Source of the DNA: UBA7359 sp041689615
GTDB taxonomy: Bacteria > Pseudomonadota > Gammaproteobacteria > Eutrophobiales > Eutrophobiaceae
Reading direction: 5' to 3'
NCBI GenBank assembly: GCA_041689615.1
Contig: JBDNFW010000026.1
Location: forward strand, 84,969 to 148,968
Length of the DNA stretch: 64,000 nucleotides
This document shows positions 34,640-42,605 of the stretch, in pieces. The position numbers and the translations under genes were made by a program. Numbering within the stretch: position 1 is the stretch's first letter; every line of letters begins with the position of its first letter. A model generated the notes under the pieces. It saw nothing but the letters and a program-made list of their open reading frames with translations. It had not been told where the DNA came from and did not search any database.

Positions 34640-36133
34640 TTATAGCTTTTTGTCGTCTTTCAATGGCCGATAAATAATTGTACTACAGAGCTTACAAGTA
34701 AGCTCATTCGCCATAGTTTTATAGTTAATAGCCGTTTCTGCAGGCAGAATAGCCAATTGATTCAACAATTCCATATCGTCTTCACCACGCTCACTTACTG
34801 CGTTTATCAAAGCCTGTATATCAAGCAAACCACTTTCGCTCAACGTATCTTCAGTATTTGTCACTGCTACTGATATATTAACCGGCTTGTCGTCCGGATA
34901 GAAAAAAACATTCTGTAAAGTTGACTGCCATTGAGCCATTTCCAACTCGTCTGGCGCTGGTCGCGGAACTAACACTTCCGATTTCACATTATCAGTTTCG
35001 ACGTTATAAGCAGCTTCACTTTCGAGGATTTCATTAACTGAAGATAATACTGTATTTTCTTCTACCGACTTAGCAACCGTATCTACTTGGGATAGTTTCT
35101 CTTCACTTTCACGCACCTCTTTCACTAACATTAATGAGGTATTCGCAGACTTTGATAACTCGGCATTTTCAATTTTTGCCGTTGAACTATTTTGACCAAT
35201 AAGATTTGCATCATTTAATGCAATAGATGAAGAATTCTTGCTAGACCAAGCCAACACTAAAGCAACAACTATAATGACTGAAAGACTAATTAAACCCCAA
35301 CGAAAAACAGGAAATTCTTGCTTATCAACAAATTCTGTTTCACGTGCCGCAAGTTTTACATGTTTTACAGAAACCGTGCTTTGATTATCTGCATAACTGG
35401 CTAATAAAGCTTTATCAGACAAAATATTAATTCGTCGCAATAAACCATTTGAATATTTTGAAATAGTTTTTATTGCTTTGTCACTAAATAATTCAACCGA
35501 CCGATAACCACATGCTCGTAAACGTGAATTAATATAATCCTTAACTTCATGAGGTTTAAACGGAGATAAATAAAAGCTATACGTAATCCTTTCTTTCAAT
35601 TGTCTGATTTCAGGTTTGGAGATCATGACATCCAATTCTGGCTGACCAAAGATAACGATTTGCAGTAATTTATTTTGGGCTGTTTCCAGATTGCTTAGTA
35701 AGCGAATTTCTTCCAATGTCGCGATAGGCATGCTTTGCGCTTCTTCAACAAAGACAACAACCTGTTTATTTTCGGCATGTTGTTCCAGTAAATAATTCTG
35801 TAATGAATTCATTACTTTTAAACGACTGTCATCTGGCTGCACTTTTAATTTAAGTTCGAAAGCAATCGCGTGCAAAATATTATCGGGAGAAAGACTCGGA
35901 TTCGCTAAATAAACTATTTCAACATTGTCTGGTAATTCTTTTTCCAACATACGACAAAGAGTGGTTTTGCCACTACCCACTTCACCAACTAATTTGACAA
36001 TACCTTCACCACTAACAATGGCATAAATAAGTGCATCTAGAATTGCACCGCGATCACCTCCAGGGAAAAATAAACTCGGATCAGGAGTTATTTTGAAGGG
36101 AGGTTGTTTTAAGCCAAAATATTCGTAGTACAT
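34640..36133 (-). CDS. mshM: ExeA/GspA-type AAA ATPase (MshM-like)
   Basis: The 497-residue protein begins MYYEYFGLKQPPFKITPDP, the classic ExeA/MshM start. Walker A is GEVGSGKTTL, Walker B QVVVFVEEAQ, and sensor region LLQIVIFGQPEL. A membrane helix lies near residues 280-298 (WGLISLSVIIVVALVLAW), followed by a periplasmic domain of about 200 residues ending with a CKLC pair. These proteins help insert the secretin through the peptidoglycan. It lies 16 bases after the sigma-54 regulator and 76 bases before the preferred secretin start. Confidence 0.92.
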   Translation of the reverse strand: MYYEYFGLKQPPFKITPDPSLFFPGGDRGAILDALIYAIVSGEGIVKLVGEVGSGKTTLCRMLEKELPDNVEIVYLANPSLSPDNILHAIAFELKLKVQPDDSRLKVMNSLQNYLLEQHAENKQVVVFVEEAQSMPIATLEEIRLLSNLETAQNKLLQIVIFGQPELDVMISKPEIRQLKERITYSFYLSPFKPHEVKDYINSRLRACGYRSVELFSDKAIKTISKYSNGLLRRINILSDKALLASYADNQSTVSVKHVKLAARETEFVDKQEFPVFRWGLISLSVIIVVALVLAWSSKNSSSIALNDANLIGQNSSTAKIENAELSKSANTSLMLVKEVRESEEKLSQVDTVAKSVEENTVLSSVNEILESEAAYNVETDNVKSEVLVPRPAPDELEMAQWQSTLQNVFFYPDDKPVNISVAVTNTEDTLSESGLLDIQALINAVSERGEDDMELLNQLAILPAETAINYKTMANELTCKLCSTIIYRPLKDDKKL

Positions 36134-36149
36134 TAGTTTTACCGTTTGC

Positions 36150-37592
36150 TCATTCCGAGTTTGTCTCTATATTTAAGCGCTGTAATCTACTATATAGTGT
36201 AGTCCTATTTACACCTAACATACGTGCAGCTTTGCTCAAATTGCCATTACATTTCGCTAAAGCATGATTGATGTATTTTCTTTCCCACTCAGACATTTTG
36301 TCATCCAGTTGAAAACTTTTATCTTTCAATTCTTGCTTAACAAACTCGTCTTCATTAGCAACTTCAATCTGTTGTAGATCAAAATCGCTCTCTAATTCTG
36401 CCTGCAAATTTTGTACGGTTACCGTTTTACCGGCGTATTTTGCCGAGAGACGAATTGCGATATTTCGCAGCTCTCTGATATTACCCGGAAAGCTATATTG
36501 TTCTAGTACCGACTTGGCATCGTCTGCTAATTCAAATGGTGGATTTCCAGCCGCATACATTCCTCTAAAATACTCCATCAAAATCAACACATCATGTTCG
36601 CGTTCTCTCAATTCGGGAACGTGTATTGTCAAAACACAAAGTCGGTGATATAGGTCTTGTCGAAAGCCACCAGCACGTATCTCTTCTTTTAAGTCACGAT
36701 TTGTCGCGGCGATAATTCTTGCTTTAGATAAACGTGGTTTGGTTTCACCAATTCGATAAAACTCACCATTTTCTAAAACCCTCAACAATTTTGATTGTAA
36801 TGGTAAAGGTAATTCACCAATTTCATCCAAAAACAATGTTCCTTCGCCTGCTTCTTCAAAAAAACCGGCACGCTCAGTCGCGGCTCCAGTAAAAGCACCT
36901 TTTGTGTGACCAAACAACTGTGCTTCTAATAATTCAGGTGTAAATGCAGCACAATTGATCGTCAGATAAGGCAGGTTAGAACGGTTACTTGAATGATGTA
37001 ATTCTTCCGCAACAAGCTCTTTGCCGGTACCCGACTCGCCTTCAACAAGAACTGGAAAAGGTGTGTCGGCAAATTGCTGAATCAAATCACGTAATGTTTT
37101 TAGTGCCGTACTTTCACCGAGTAGTTTCGTTTCATTAAGCGCCAGTTCTTTTTCTGAAGACTCCGCCTGCAACATCGTCATTTGATATTCCAGTCTGGAT
37201 CTCAATAAAGACATATCACAAGGCTTAGGAATAAAATCGACAGCACCTAGAGTCAGCGCATGATGAATATTCACATCTTCATTCTGCCCCGACAAAACCA
37301 GAATCTTGAAGCTGTCATTCAATGACATTAGCTCTTCAATTAATTTGAAACCTTCTTCCGGCGAATGCGGTTTTGGTGGCAAGCCAAGATCAATTAAAGC
37401 GAGTGAAGGCTTGACCGATAAATCCTGAAGCAATGACTTAACTTGCTTGCGAGATTCGGCTGTTATAACTTCAAAATCTTTTTGCAGAACGATAGAAAGT
37501 GCATCGACAATGATGGGATCATCGTCAACAAATAATAATAAGGGCTTTTCTGCACTTACTGACATATCTAATTTTTGAGAATTCGATGACAA
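36150..37592 (-). CDS. Sigma-54-dependent response regulator heading the pilus operon
   Basis: The 480-residue NtrC-type activator has a receiver (LLLFVDDDPIIVDAL, ALIDLGLPPK, VDFIPKP), an AAA+ core with Walker A EGESGTGKE, the sigma-54 contact GAFTGA, Walker B GTLFLDEIGELPL and the arginine region, and a Fis-type HTH (NGNLSKAARMLGVNRTTLYS). All functional motifs are intact. The receiver differs from standard NtrC in having LGLPPKPHSPEEG after the phosphoacceptor aspartate, as in PrsR-like regulators. It is the first gene of the pilus operon and the natural activator of the sigma-54 promoters at 18185 and 18347; this target set is inferred. Confidence 0.92.
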   Translation of the reverse strand: MSSNSQKLDMSVSAEKPLLLFVDDDPIIVDALSIVLQKDFEVITAESRKQVKSLLQDLSVKPSLALIDLGLPPKPHSPEEGFKLIEELMSLNDSFKILVLSGQNEDVNIHHALTLGAVDFIPKPCDMSLLRSRLEYQMTMLQAESSEKELALNETKLLGESTALKTLRDLIQQFADTPFPVLVEGESGTGKELVAEELHHSSNRSNLPYLTINCAAFTPELLEAQLFGHTKGAFTGAATERAGFFEEAGEGTLFLDEIGELPLPLQSKLLRVLENGEFYRIGETKPRLSKARIIAATNRDLKEEIRAGGFRQDLYHRLCVLTIHVPELREREHDVLILMEYFRGMYAAGNPPFELADDAKSVLEQYSFPGNIRELRNIAIRLSAKYAGKTVTVQNLQAELESDFDLQQIEVANEDEFVKQELKDKSFQLDDKMSEWERKYINHALAKCNGNLSKAARMLGVNRTTLYSRLQRLNIETNSE

Positions 37593-37731
37593 AGCATTGA
37601 TTCCTAAATACTTTCACGTGCAAACATACAGTCTTAATGGGACGACAGCAAGAACAATTGAAGCAATTTATAGGAAGAGAATGACAGGAAAATCGAGACG
37701 AAAAAATCAGACTTGTGTAAGGCAAATCTAT

Positions 37732-38601
37732 TTAGTCGTTAACTCTTTGATCTATACCAAGATTTTTCCAGATAGCGACACTCGCCGCGGCTTGATTCAT
37801 TGAATAAAAATGTAAGCCTGGCGCACCGTTAGTAAGTAATTGCTCACATAGTTCGGTAGTAACATCAACACCAAATTTTCGAATCGAAACACGATCATCG
37901 CCAAATTCCTGTAGCCGCTTCAAAATCCAACGTGGAATTTCGGCTCCACAACCTTCAGAAAACCGAACTAATTGCGTACAACTGATAATCGGCATGATGC
38001 CCGCCACAATAGGAATATCGACACCTAATTTTTCACAACTATCGATAAAACGATAATAGGCAAACGGATTGTAAAAATACTGAGTTATTGCACTGTTAAC
38101 ACCGGCATCGACTTTCTTTTTAAAGTTTTCGATATCTGATTGTGCATTCTTGGCCTGAGGATGAAACTCCGGATAAGCAGCAACTTCAATATGAAAATGA
38201 TCGCCCGTTTCTTTTCTTATGAAATCAACTAACTCATTCGCATAACGAAATTGACCATAACCTACAGAACCAGACGGTAGATCACCACGAAGCGCCACGA
38301 TACGTTTAATGCCATTCTCGATGTACTTATCTAATATAGCTTTGATTTCATCGCTTTGACCACCAATACAGGAAATATGCGGAGCGGCTTCAATCCCTGT
38401 TTTATTATGAATATCCATGACTGTTTCAAACGTCATATCACGAGTACTACCACCTGCGCCAAAAGTTACAGAAAAAAAGTCTGGTTTCAACTTGGCCAAT
38501 TCCGTTTGCGTCGTTTGTAATTTTCCTATTGCCTCAGGTGTTTTTGGCGGATAAAACTCAAAACTGAATTTAGGCGTATATTTTTTTTGTGATTCCATCA
38601 T
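37732..38601 (-). CDS. metF: 5,10-methylenetetrahydrofolate reductase
   Basis: MetF reduces methylene-THF to methyl-THF for methionine synthesis, using FAD. The 289 residues fit the bacterial family: FSFEFYPPKTPEA start with the catalytic glutamate, SVTFGAGGSTRDMTFE, IVALRGDLPSG and ITQYFYNPFAYYRFID. It follows ahcY on the same strand after a 233-base spacer with a stem-loop, so it could be co-transcribed with ahcY or separately controlled. The 138 bases upstream of the sigma-54 regulator gene, beyond its stop, hold nothing recognisable. Confidence 0.97.
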   Translation of the reverse strand: MMESQKKYTPKFSFEFYPPKTPEAIGKLQTTQTELAKLKPDFFSVTFGAGGSTRDMTFETVMDIHNKTGIEAAPHISCIGGQSDEIKAILDKYIENGIKRIVALRGDLPSGSVGYGQFRYANELVDFIRKETGDHFHIEVAAYPEFHPQAKNAQSDIENFKKKVDAGVNSAITQYFYNPFAYYRFIDSCEKLGVDIPIVAGIMPIISCTQLVRFSEGCGAEIPRWILKRLQEFGDDRVSIRKFGVDVTTELCEQLLTNGAPGLHFYSMNQAAASVAIWKNLGIDQRVND

Positions 38602-38607
38602 TAAATC

Positions 38608-38724
38608 CTACCTCTTTGCAATAATGCAGACAGATGAACCTGCCTCCATATTGATAAGAACGTTAAAATTGAAATATTTGTGTGAAGACGGTTGCTTTTG
38701 TACATCCATGTACTCGCGCGACAT
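38608..38724 (-). CDS. Possible 38-residue leader or small protein before metF
   Basis: An ATG at 38724 with an AAGGAAGG ribosome site 5 bases ahead opens a 38-codon frame that begins MSREYMDVQKQ and ends IIAKR just 6 bases before metF. The product has no signal or membrane segment and no known family. It could be a translated leader that couples to metF or an unrelated small protein. Only the strong ribosome site and the tight spacing support it. Confidence 0.4.
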   Translation of the reverse strand: MSREYMDVQKQPSSHKYFNFNVLINMEAGSSVCIIAKR

Positions 38725-38747
38725 AAGGCCTTCCTTGGTCAAAAAGC

Positions 38748-38806
38748 GCAACACTTTTGAGAAGCGGAATGTATATGTAATACATGAGCATCGGAAAAAG
38801 TGTTGC
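38748..38806 (-). promoter_or_regulatory. Stem-loop between ahcY and metF, terminator or attenuator-like
   Basis: GCAACACTTTT and AAAAGTGTTGC form an 11-bp perfect stem, with an inner 6-bp stem ATGTAT/ATACAT. On the minus strand the 3' arm is followed by GCTTTTTGACC, a short U-run. It could reduce read-through from ahcY into metF. It does not match the SAH riboswitch consensus seen upstream of ahcY. Confidence 0.5.
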
Positions 38807-38834
38807 AACGACGTATTCGTGCAAATAGGCAATT

Positions 38835-40250
38835 TTAATATCGATAACGTTCTGGTTTGTATGGACCGTCTACCGTTACATTAATATAATCGGCTTGTTC
38901 CTTAGTAAGTTCTGTTAACTTCGCGCCAATTCTTCCTAAATGCAAACGAGCAACCTTTTCATCCAGATGCTTAGGTAATACGTATACATCTTTTCCATAG
39001 TTATCGCCTTTGGTAAACAACTCTATTTGAGCCAAGACTTGATTGGTAAAAGAGTTAGACATAACAAAACTAGGATGGCCTGTCGCACAACCCAAATTAA
39101 CCAAACGTCCTTTAGCTAGAAGAATAATACGTTTGCCATCAGGGAAAATAACATGGTCAACTTGTGGCTTAATTTCTACCCACTCGTATTTTTCCAAACT
39201 CGCAACATCAATTTCGTTATCGAAGTGTCCGATATTAGAAACGATAGCCTGATTTTTCATCTTAACCATATGATCATGTTGAATCACATTAAAGTTTCCG
39301 GTCGTGGTAACAAAAATATCTACCTGATCACAAACTTCATCCATTCTAACCACTCGATAACCTTCCATTGATGCCTGTAATGCACAAATAGGATCAATTT
39401 CAGTAACCCATACCGTTGCACCAAGACCACGCAATGATTGTGCACAACCTTTACCTACATCGCCGTAACCCAATACCAGACAGACTTTACCAGCAATCAT
39501 GACGTCCGTAGCACGCTTGATACCGTCAACCAAAGACTCACGACAACCATAAAGATTATCGAATTTTGATTTAGTGACTGAGTCATTAACATTAATAGCA
39601 GGAAAAGGTAATTCACCTTTCTTTTGCATTTGATATAGACGTTGAACACCGGTTGTTGTTTCTTCAGTAACACCTTGAATACAGGCCAAGGTACGTGAGT
39701 AAAAAGTCGCGTCTTCAGCCAGTTTCTTTTTGATAGAAGCAAACAAAAATGTTTCTTCTTCTGAACCTGGTTTATCAAGAACAGAGATGTCGCTTTCTGC
39801 TTTGGTACCGAGGATCAAAAGCATGGTTGCATCACCGCCATCATCTAGAATCATGTTTGGTGAACCACCATCAGACCATTTCATAATACGATGGGTATAA
39901 TCCCAGTACTCTTCCAAGGTTTCGCCTTTATAAGCAAAGACAGGAACACTTTGATCAGCAATTGCAGCAGCAGCATGATCCTGAGTTGAATAAATATTGC
40001 AAGACACCCAACGTACTTCTGCGCCTAATGCACGTAAGGTTTCAATCAGAACAGCAGTTTGAATGGTCATGTGTAATGAACCAGCTATACGAGCACCTTT
40101 TAAAGGTTGTTCTGCTGCGAATTCTTCACGAATAGACATTAAACCTGGCATTTCGGTTTCAGCTATTCGAATTTCTTTGTGACCCCATTCTGCCAATGAA
40201 ATATCAGCAACGTGGTAATCGGATGAGAGTGATGTTTCAGCTACGCTCAT
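38835..40250 (-). CDS. ahcY: S-adenosylhomocysteine hydrolase (adenosylhomocysteinase)
   Basis: AhcY converts SAH to homocysteine and adenosine with bound NAD. The 471 residues match the bacterial long form. Visible are the substrate region SLHMTIQTAVLIETL, the NAD-binding KVCLVLGYGDVGKGCAQSLRG, NIGHFDNEIDV, and the C-terminal KPERYRY that reaches the partner subunit's NAD. The start has a GGAGA ribosome site at 40255-40260. It is preceded by an SAH riboswitch and sits between metK and metF, grouping methyl-cycle genes. Confidence 0.98.
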   Translation of the reverse strand: MSVAETSLSSDYHVADISLAEWGHKEIRIAETEMPGLMSIREEFAAEQPLKGARIAGSLHMTIQTAVLIETLRALGAEVRWVSCNIYSTQDHAAAAIADQSVPVFAYKGETLEEYWDYTHRIMKWSDGGSPNMILDDGGDATMLLILGTKAESDISVLDKPGSEEETFLFASIKKKLAEDATFYSRTLACIQGVTEETTTGVQRLYQMQKKGELPFPAINVNDSVTKSKFDNLYGCRESLVDGIKRATDVMIAGKVCLVLGYGDVGKGCAQSLRGLGATVWVTEIDPICALQASMEGYRVVRMDEVCDQVDIFVTTTGNFNVIQHDHMVKMKNQAIVSNIGHFDNEIDVASLEKYEWVEIKPQVDHVIFPDGKRIILLAKGRLVNLGCATGHPSFVMSNSFTNQVLAQIELFTKGDNYGKDVYVLPKHLDEKVARLHLGRIGAKLTELTKEQADYINVTVDGPYKPERYRY

Positions 40251-40275
40251 GTTGTTCTCCTATAAATAACAAAAT

Positions 40276-40358
40276 AAGCGAGCGTCGTTGTTCATTTTCC
40301 GTGTTTGTTCCAAGCCTAGCGGATATCTACTTCTATCCGTCGCAACGCTCCTCAGAAC
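40276..40358 (-). promoter_or_regulatory. S-adenosylhomocysteine riboswitch upstream of ahcY
   Basis: The minus strand carries the conserved SAH-riboswitch core: CTGAGGAGCGTTGCGACGG (40337-40355), then GCTAGGCTTGG (about 40311-40321) and the closing CAACGACGCTCGCTT (40276-40290), which pairs with the first segment. Order and sequence match the ahcY-associated class known in proteobacteria. The end of the element lies about 20 bases before the ribosome site. SAH binding usually raises expression of ahcY. Confidence 0.88.
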
Positions 40359-40381
40359 TACGGTTGTGTGAAGAAGCGGGA

Positions 40382-40486
40382 GTATAACATGCCGTTCATT
40401 ACAGATCATACATGGTATAACATGCCGTTCATTACAGATCATACATGGTATAACATGCCGTTCATTACAGATCATACATGGTATAA
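40382..40486. repeat. Three exact 33-bp tandem repeats inside an inverted repeat
   Basis: A 33-bp unit beginning GTATAACATGCCGTTCATTA occurs at 40382-40414, 40415-40447 and 40448-40480 without a mismatch, plus a six-base partial copy. The array is flanked by GAAGCGGG (40373-40380) and CCCGCTTC (40492-40499), an 8-bp inverted repeat that could be the metK terminator stem split open by the repeats. There are no spacers, so it is not CRISPR. It lies between metK and the ahcY riboswitch. Confidence 0.92.
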
Positions 40487-40555
40487 ACTGACCCGCTTCA
40501 AGATTAAACTGTTAGCGTAAAAATTTAATAAAACTTTAGGAAAAACCTCTACAAA

Positions 40556-41713
40556 TTAAGCGTTACGTAAGGCGTCCGCTTTATCTGTTCTTTCCCAAGG
40601 CAGATCAATATCGCTACGACCAAAATGTCCATAAGCCGCTGTTTGTCGATAAATTGGTCGTAATAGATCAAGCATATTAATAATGCCTTTTGGTCTTAGA
40701 TCAAAATGTTCACGAATCAATTCAACTAATTTCGCTTCATCAATTTTGCCGGTACCAAATGTTTCAACACTGATTGAAGTAGGTTCAGCCACACCTATTG
40801 CATATGACACTTGTAACTCGCATCGATCAGCAAGACCCGCTGCAACAACATTCTTGGCAACATAACGTGCAGCATAGGCAGCAGAACGATCAACCTTGGA
40901 AGGATCTTTGCCAGAAAACGCACCACCACCATGACGCGCCATACCGCCATAAGTATCAACAATAATCTTACGACCCGTTAAGCCACAATCACCAACAGGA
41001 CCACCAATTACGAATCGTCCGGTAGGATTCACCAGATAACGCGTTTTATCGGTAATCATATTTGCAGGAAGAACCGGCTTAATAATTTCTTCAATGACTG
41101 CTTGTTTTAAATCTTTATGTTCAATTTCTGGATTATGTTGGGTCGATAAAACAACCGTATCTATTGAAACCGGCTTACCATTTTCATAAACAACTGTAAC
41201 TTGTGACTTCGCATCAGGTCTTAACCAGGCTAACTTACCATTCTTACGAACTTCGGCTTGTTTCTTAACTAGCAAATGTGCATAGGTAATTGGAAATGGC
41301 ATCAATACATCCGTTTCATTACAAGCGTAACCAAACATTAAACCCTGATCACCAGCACCTTGATTTAAATCCAGGCCTTCACCCTCGTTAACACCTCGAG
41401 CTATATCGTCAGATTGTTTGTCCATAGCGACCAGAACAGCACAACTATCTGCATCGAAACCCATATCAGAAGAGGTATAGCCAATTTCGCGAATCGTATC
41501 GCGCGCTATCACCGGATAATCGATAACCGCTGAAGTTGTAATCTCACCAGCAAGCACAACCATACCGGTGTTAATCATTGTTTCACAAGCAACACGCGCC
41601 TCATGATCCTGGGCAAATATTGCATCTATAACAGAATCAGAGATTTGATCTGCTACTTTGTCAGGGTGTCCTTCAGAAACAGATTCTGAAGTGAATAAAT
41701 AATTATCAGCCAT
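40556..41713 (-). CDS. metK: S-adenosylmethionine synthetase
   Basis: MetK makes SAM from methionine and ATP. The 385 residues are family length, with the signature GAGDQGLMFGYACNET, the P-loop-like GGGAFSGKDPSKVDRSAAY, the N-terminal FTSESVSEGHPDKVADQ and the loop FVIGGPVGDCGLTGRKII. It is upstream of ahcY on the same strand, 305 bases away with repeats and a riboswitch between, so the two probably have separate promoters. Confidence 0.98.
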   Translation of the reverse strand: MADNYLFTSESVSEGHPDKVADQISDSVIDAIFAQDHEARVACETMINTGMVVLAGEITTSAVIDYPVIARDTIREIGYTSSDMGFDADSCAVLVAMDKQSDDIARGVNEGEGLDLNQGAGDQGLMFGYACNETDVLMPFPITYAHLLVKKQAEVRKNGKLAWLRPDAKSQVTVVYENGKPVSIDTVVLSTQHNPEIEHKDLKQAVIEEIIKPVLPANMITDKTRYLVNPTGRFVIGGPVGDCGLTGRKIIVDTYGGMARHGGGAFSGKDPSKVDRSAAYAARYVAKNVVAAGLADRCELQVSYAIGVAEPTSISVETFGTGKIDEAKLVELIREHFDLRPKGIINMLDLLRPIYRQTAAYGHFGRSDIDLPWERTDKADALRNA

Positions 41714-41848
41714 TTAATCTTCCGTAGTATTTAGAAACGGCGCGCATTCTATCCTCATTCACAACATATCGCACGGAATATGACGAAATTTCTACAAAAC
41801 ACGATAGAATTTATATATTAAACAACATTAAAAGAGGAATCTTGAACA

Positions 41849-42409
41849 ATGGTTTTAAAGGAAACTCCCGTTTGTAATTTTGGTGAAAAAGCAATCGACT
41901 TCAAACTTCGTGGCGACGATGAAAAGGAATGGACATTAGCTGATTGCCTCGGGGAAAACGGATTGTTAGTTATGTTTATATGCAACCACTGTCCTTATGT
42001 TAAAGCGATACAAAGCAGATTAGTCGAAGACACATTAAAATTAATCGATGCAGGTGTTAATAGCGTCGCTATCATGTCAAATGACCCAACAGATTATCCG
42101 GAAGATTCATTTGAGAATATGAAAAAAATCGCAGATGAATTCAACTATCCTTTCCCCTATCTAATTGATACTTCACAGGAAATAGCAAAAGCTTATGGCG
42201 CTATATGTACACCTGACTTTTTTGGCTATAACTCTGCTCTTGAACTGCAATATCGCGGCCGGCTTGATGCTAGCGGCATGAAGCCAGCTGAAAAAGAGTT
42301 AAGAAGAGATTTACTGGAAGCGATGCTCGAAGTTGCAAAGTCTGGACATGGGCCAAAAGTACAAATCCCCAGCATCGGCTGCTCAATTAAATGGAAAAAT
42401 AATAGCTAG
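41849..42409 (+). CDS. Thioredoxin-like AhpC/TSA-family protein
   Basis: This 186-residue soluble protein has a thioredoxin fold and the redox motif FICNHCPYVKAI (CxxC within CNHC), followed by MSNDPTDYPEDSFENM and the cis-Pro region YGAICTPDFFGY. Members of this group are widespread small thioredoxin/peroxiredoxin-like proteins of uncertain substrate. It is divergent from metK and precedes the transketolase gene by 196 bases, a spacer with no gene. A good AGAGGAA ribosome site supports the start. Confidence 0.88.
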   Translation: MVLKETPVCNFGEKAIDFKLRGDDEKEWTLADCLGENGLLVMFICNHCPYVKAIQSRLVEDTLKLIDAGVNSVAIMSNDPTDYPEDSFENMKKIADEFNYPFPYLIDTSQEIAKAYGAICTPDFFGYNSALELQYRGRLDASGMKPAEKELRRDLLEAMLEVAKSGHGPKVQIPSIGCSIKWKNNS

Positions 42410-42605
42410 ATCTTGCTCAAAACGGGCAGGTAAGCGACAATGCACGGCTTAAATTTTTGAGTCAGCATCTGCCTGTATCGCCGCATTTAAGCGGATTTTA
42501 AGCTTAGCACTTTGAACATCGTAAACTGATGACACAACTCCAAGCTTCGTTGCAGCACTAACAACTTTATTTCTATAGGCCATGGCCTATTTACTGGGGG
42601 AAACT

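Noticed and set aside
38602..38834. Second SAH or SAM riboswitch before metF
   Set aside because: None of the conserved core segments found upstream of ahcY occur here; only a simple stem-loop is visible.
39497..39778. 93-residue frame inside ahcY
   Set aside because: It is a second frame on the same strand within a highly conserved enzyme gene, with no family resemblance of its own.
40382..40486. CRISPR-like array
   Set aside because: The 33-bp units are directly adjacent, with no spacers between them, and no cas gene is present.
42582..42605. Upstream ATG of transketolase
   Set aside because: The eight extra codons include the GGGGGA ribosome site that serves the ATG at 42606, which also matches family length.
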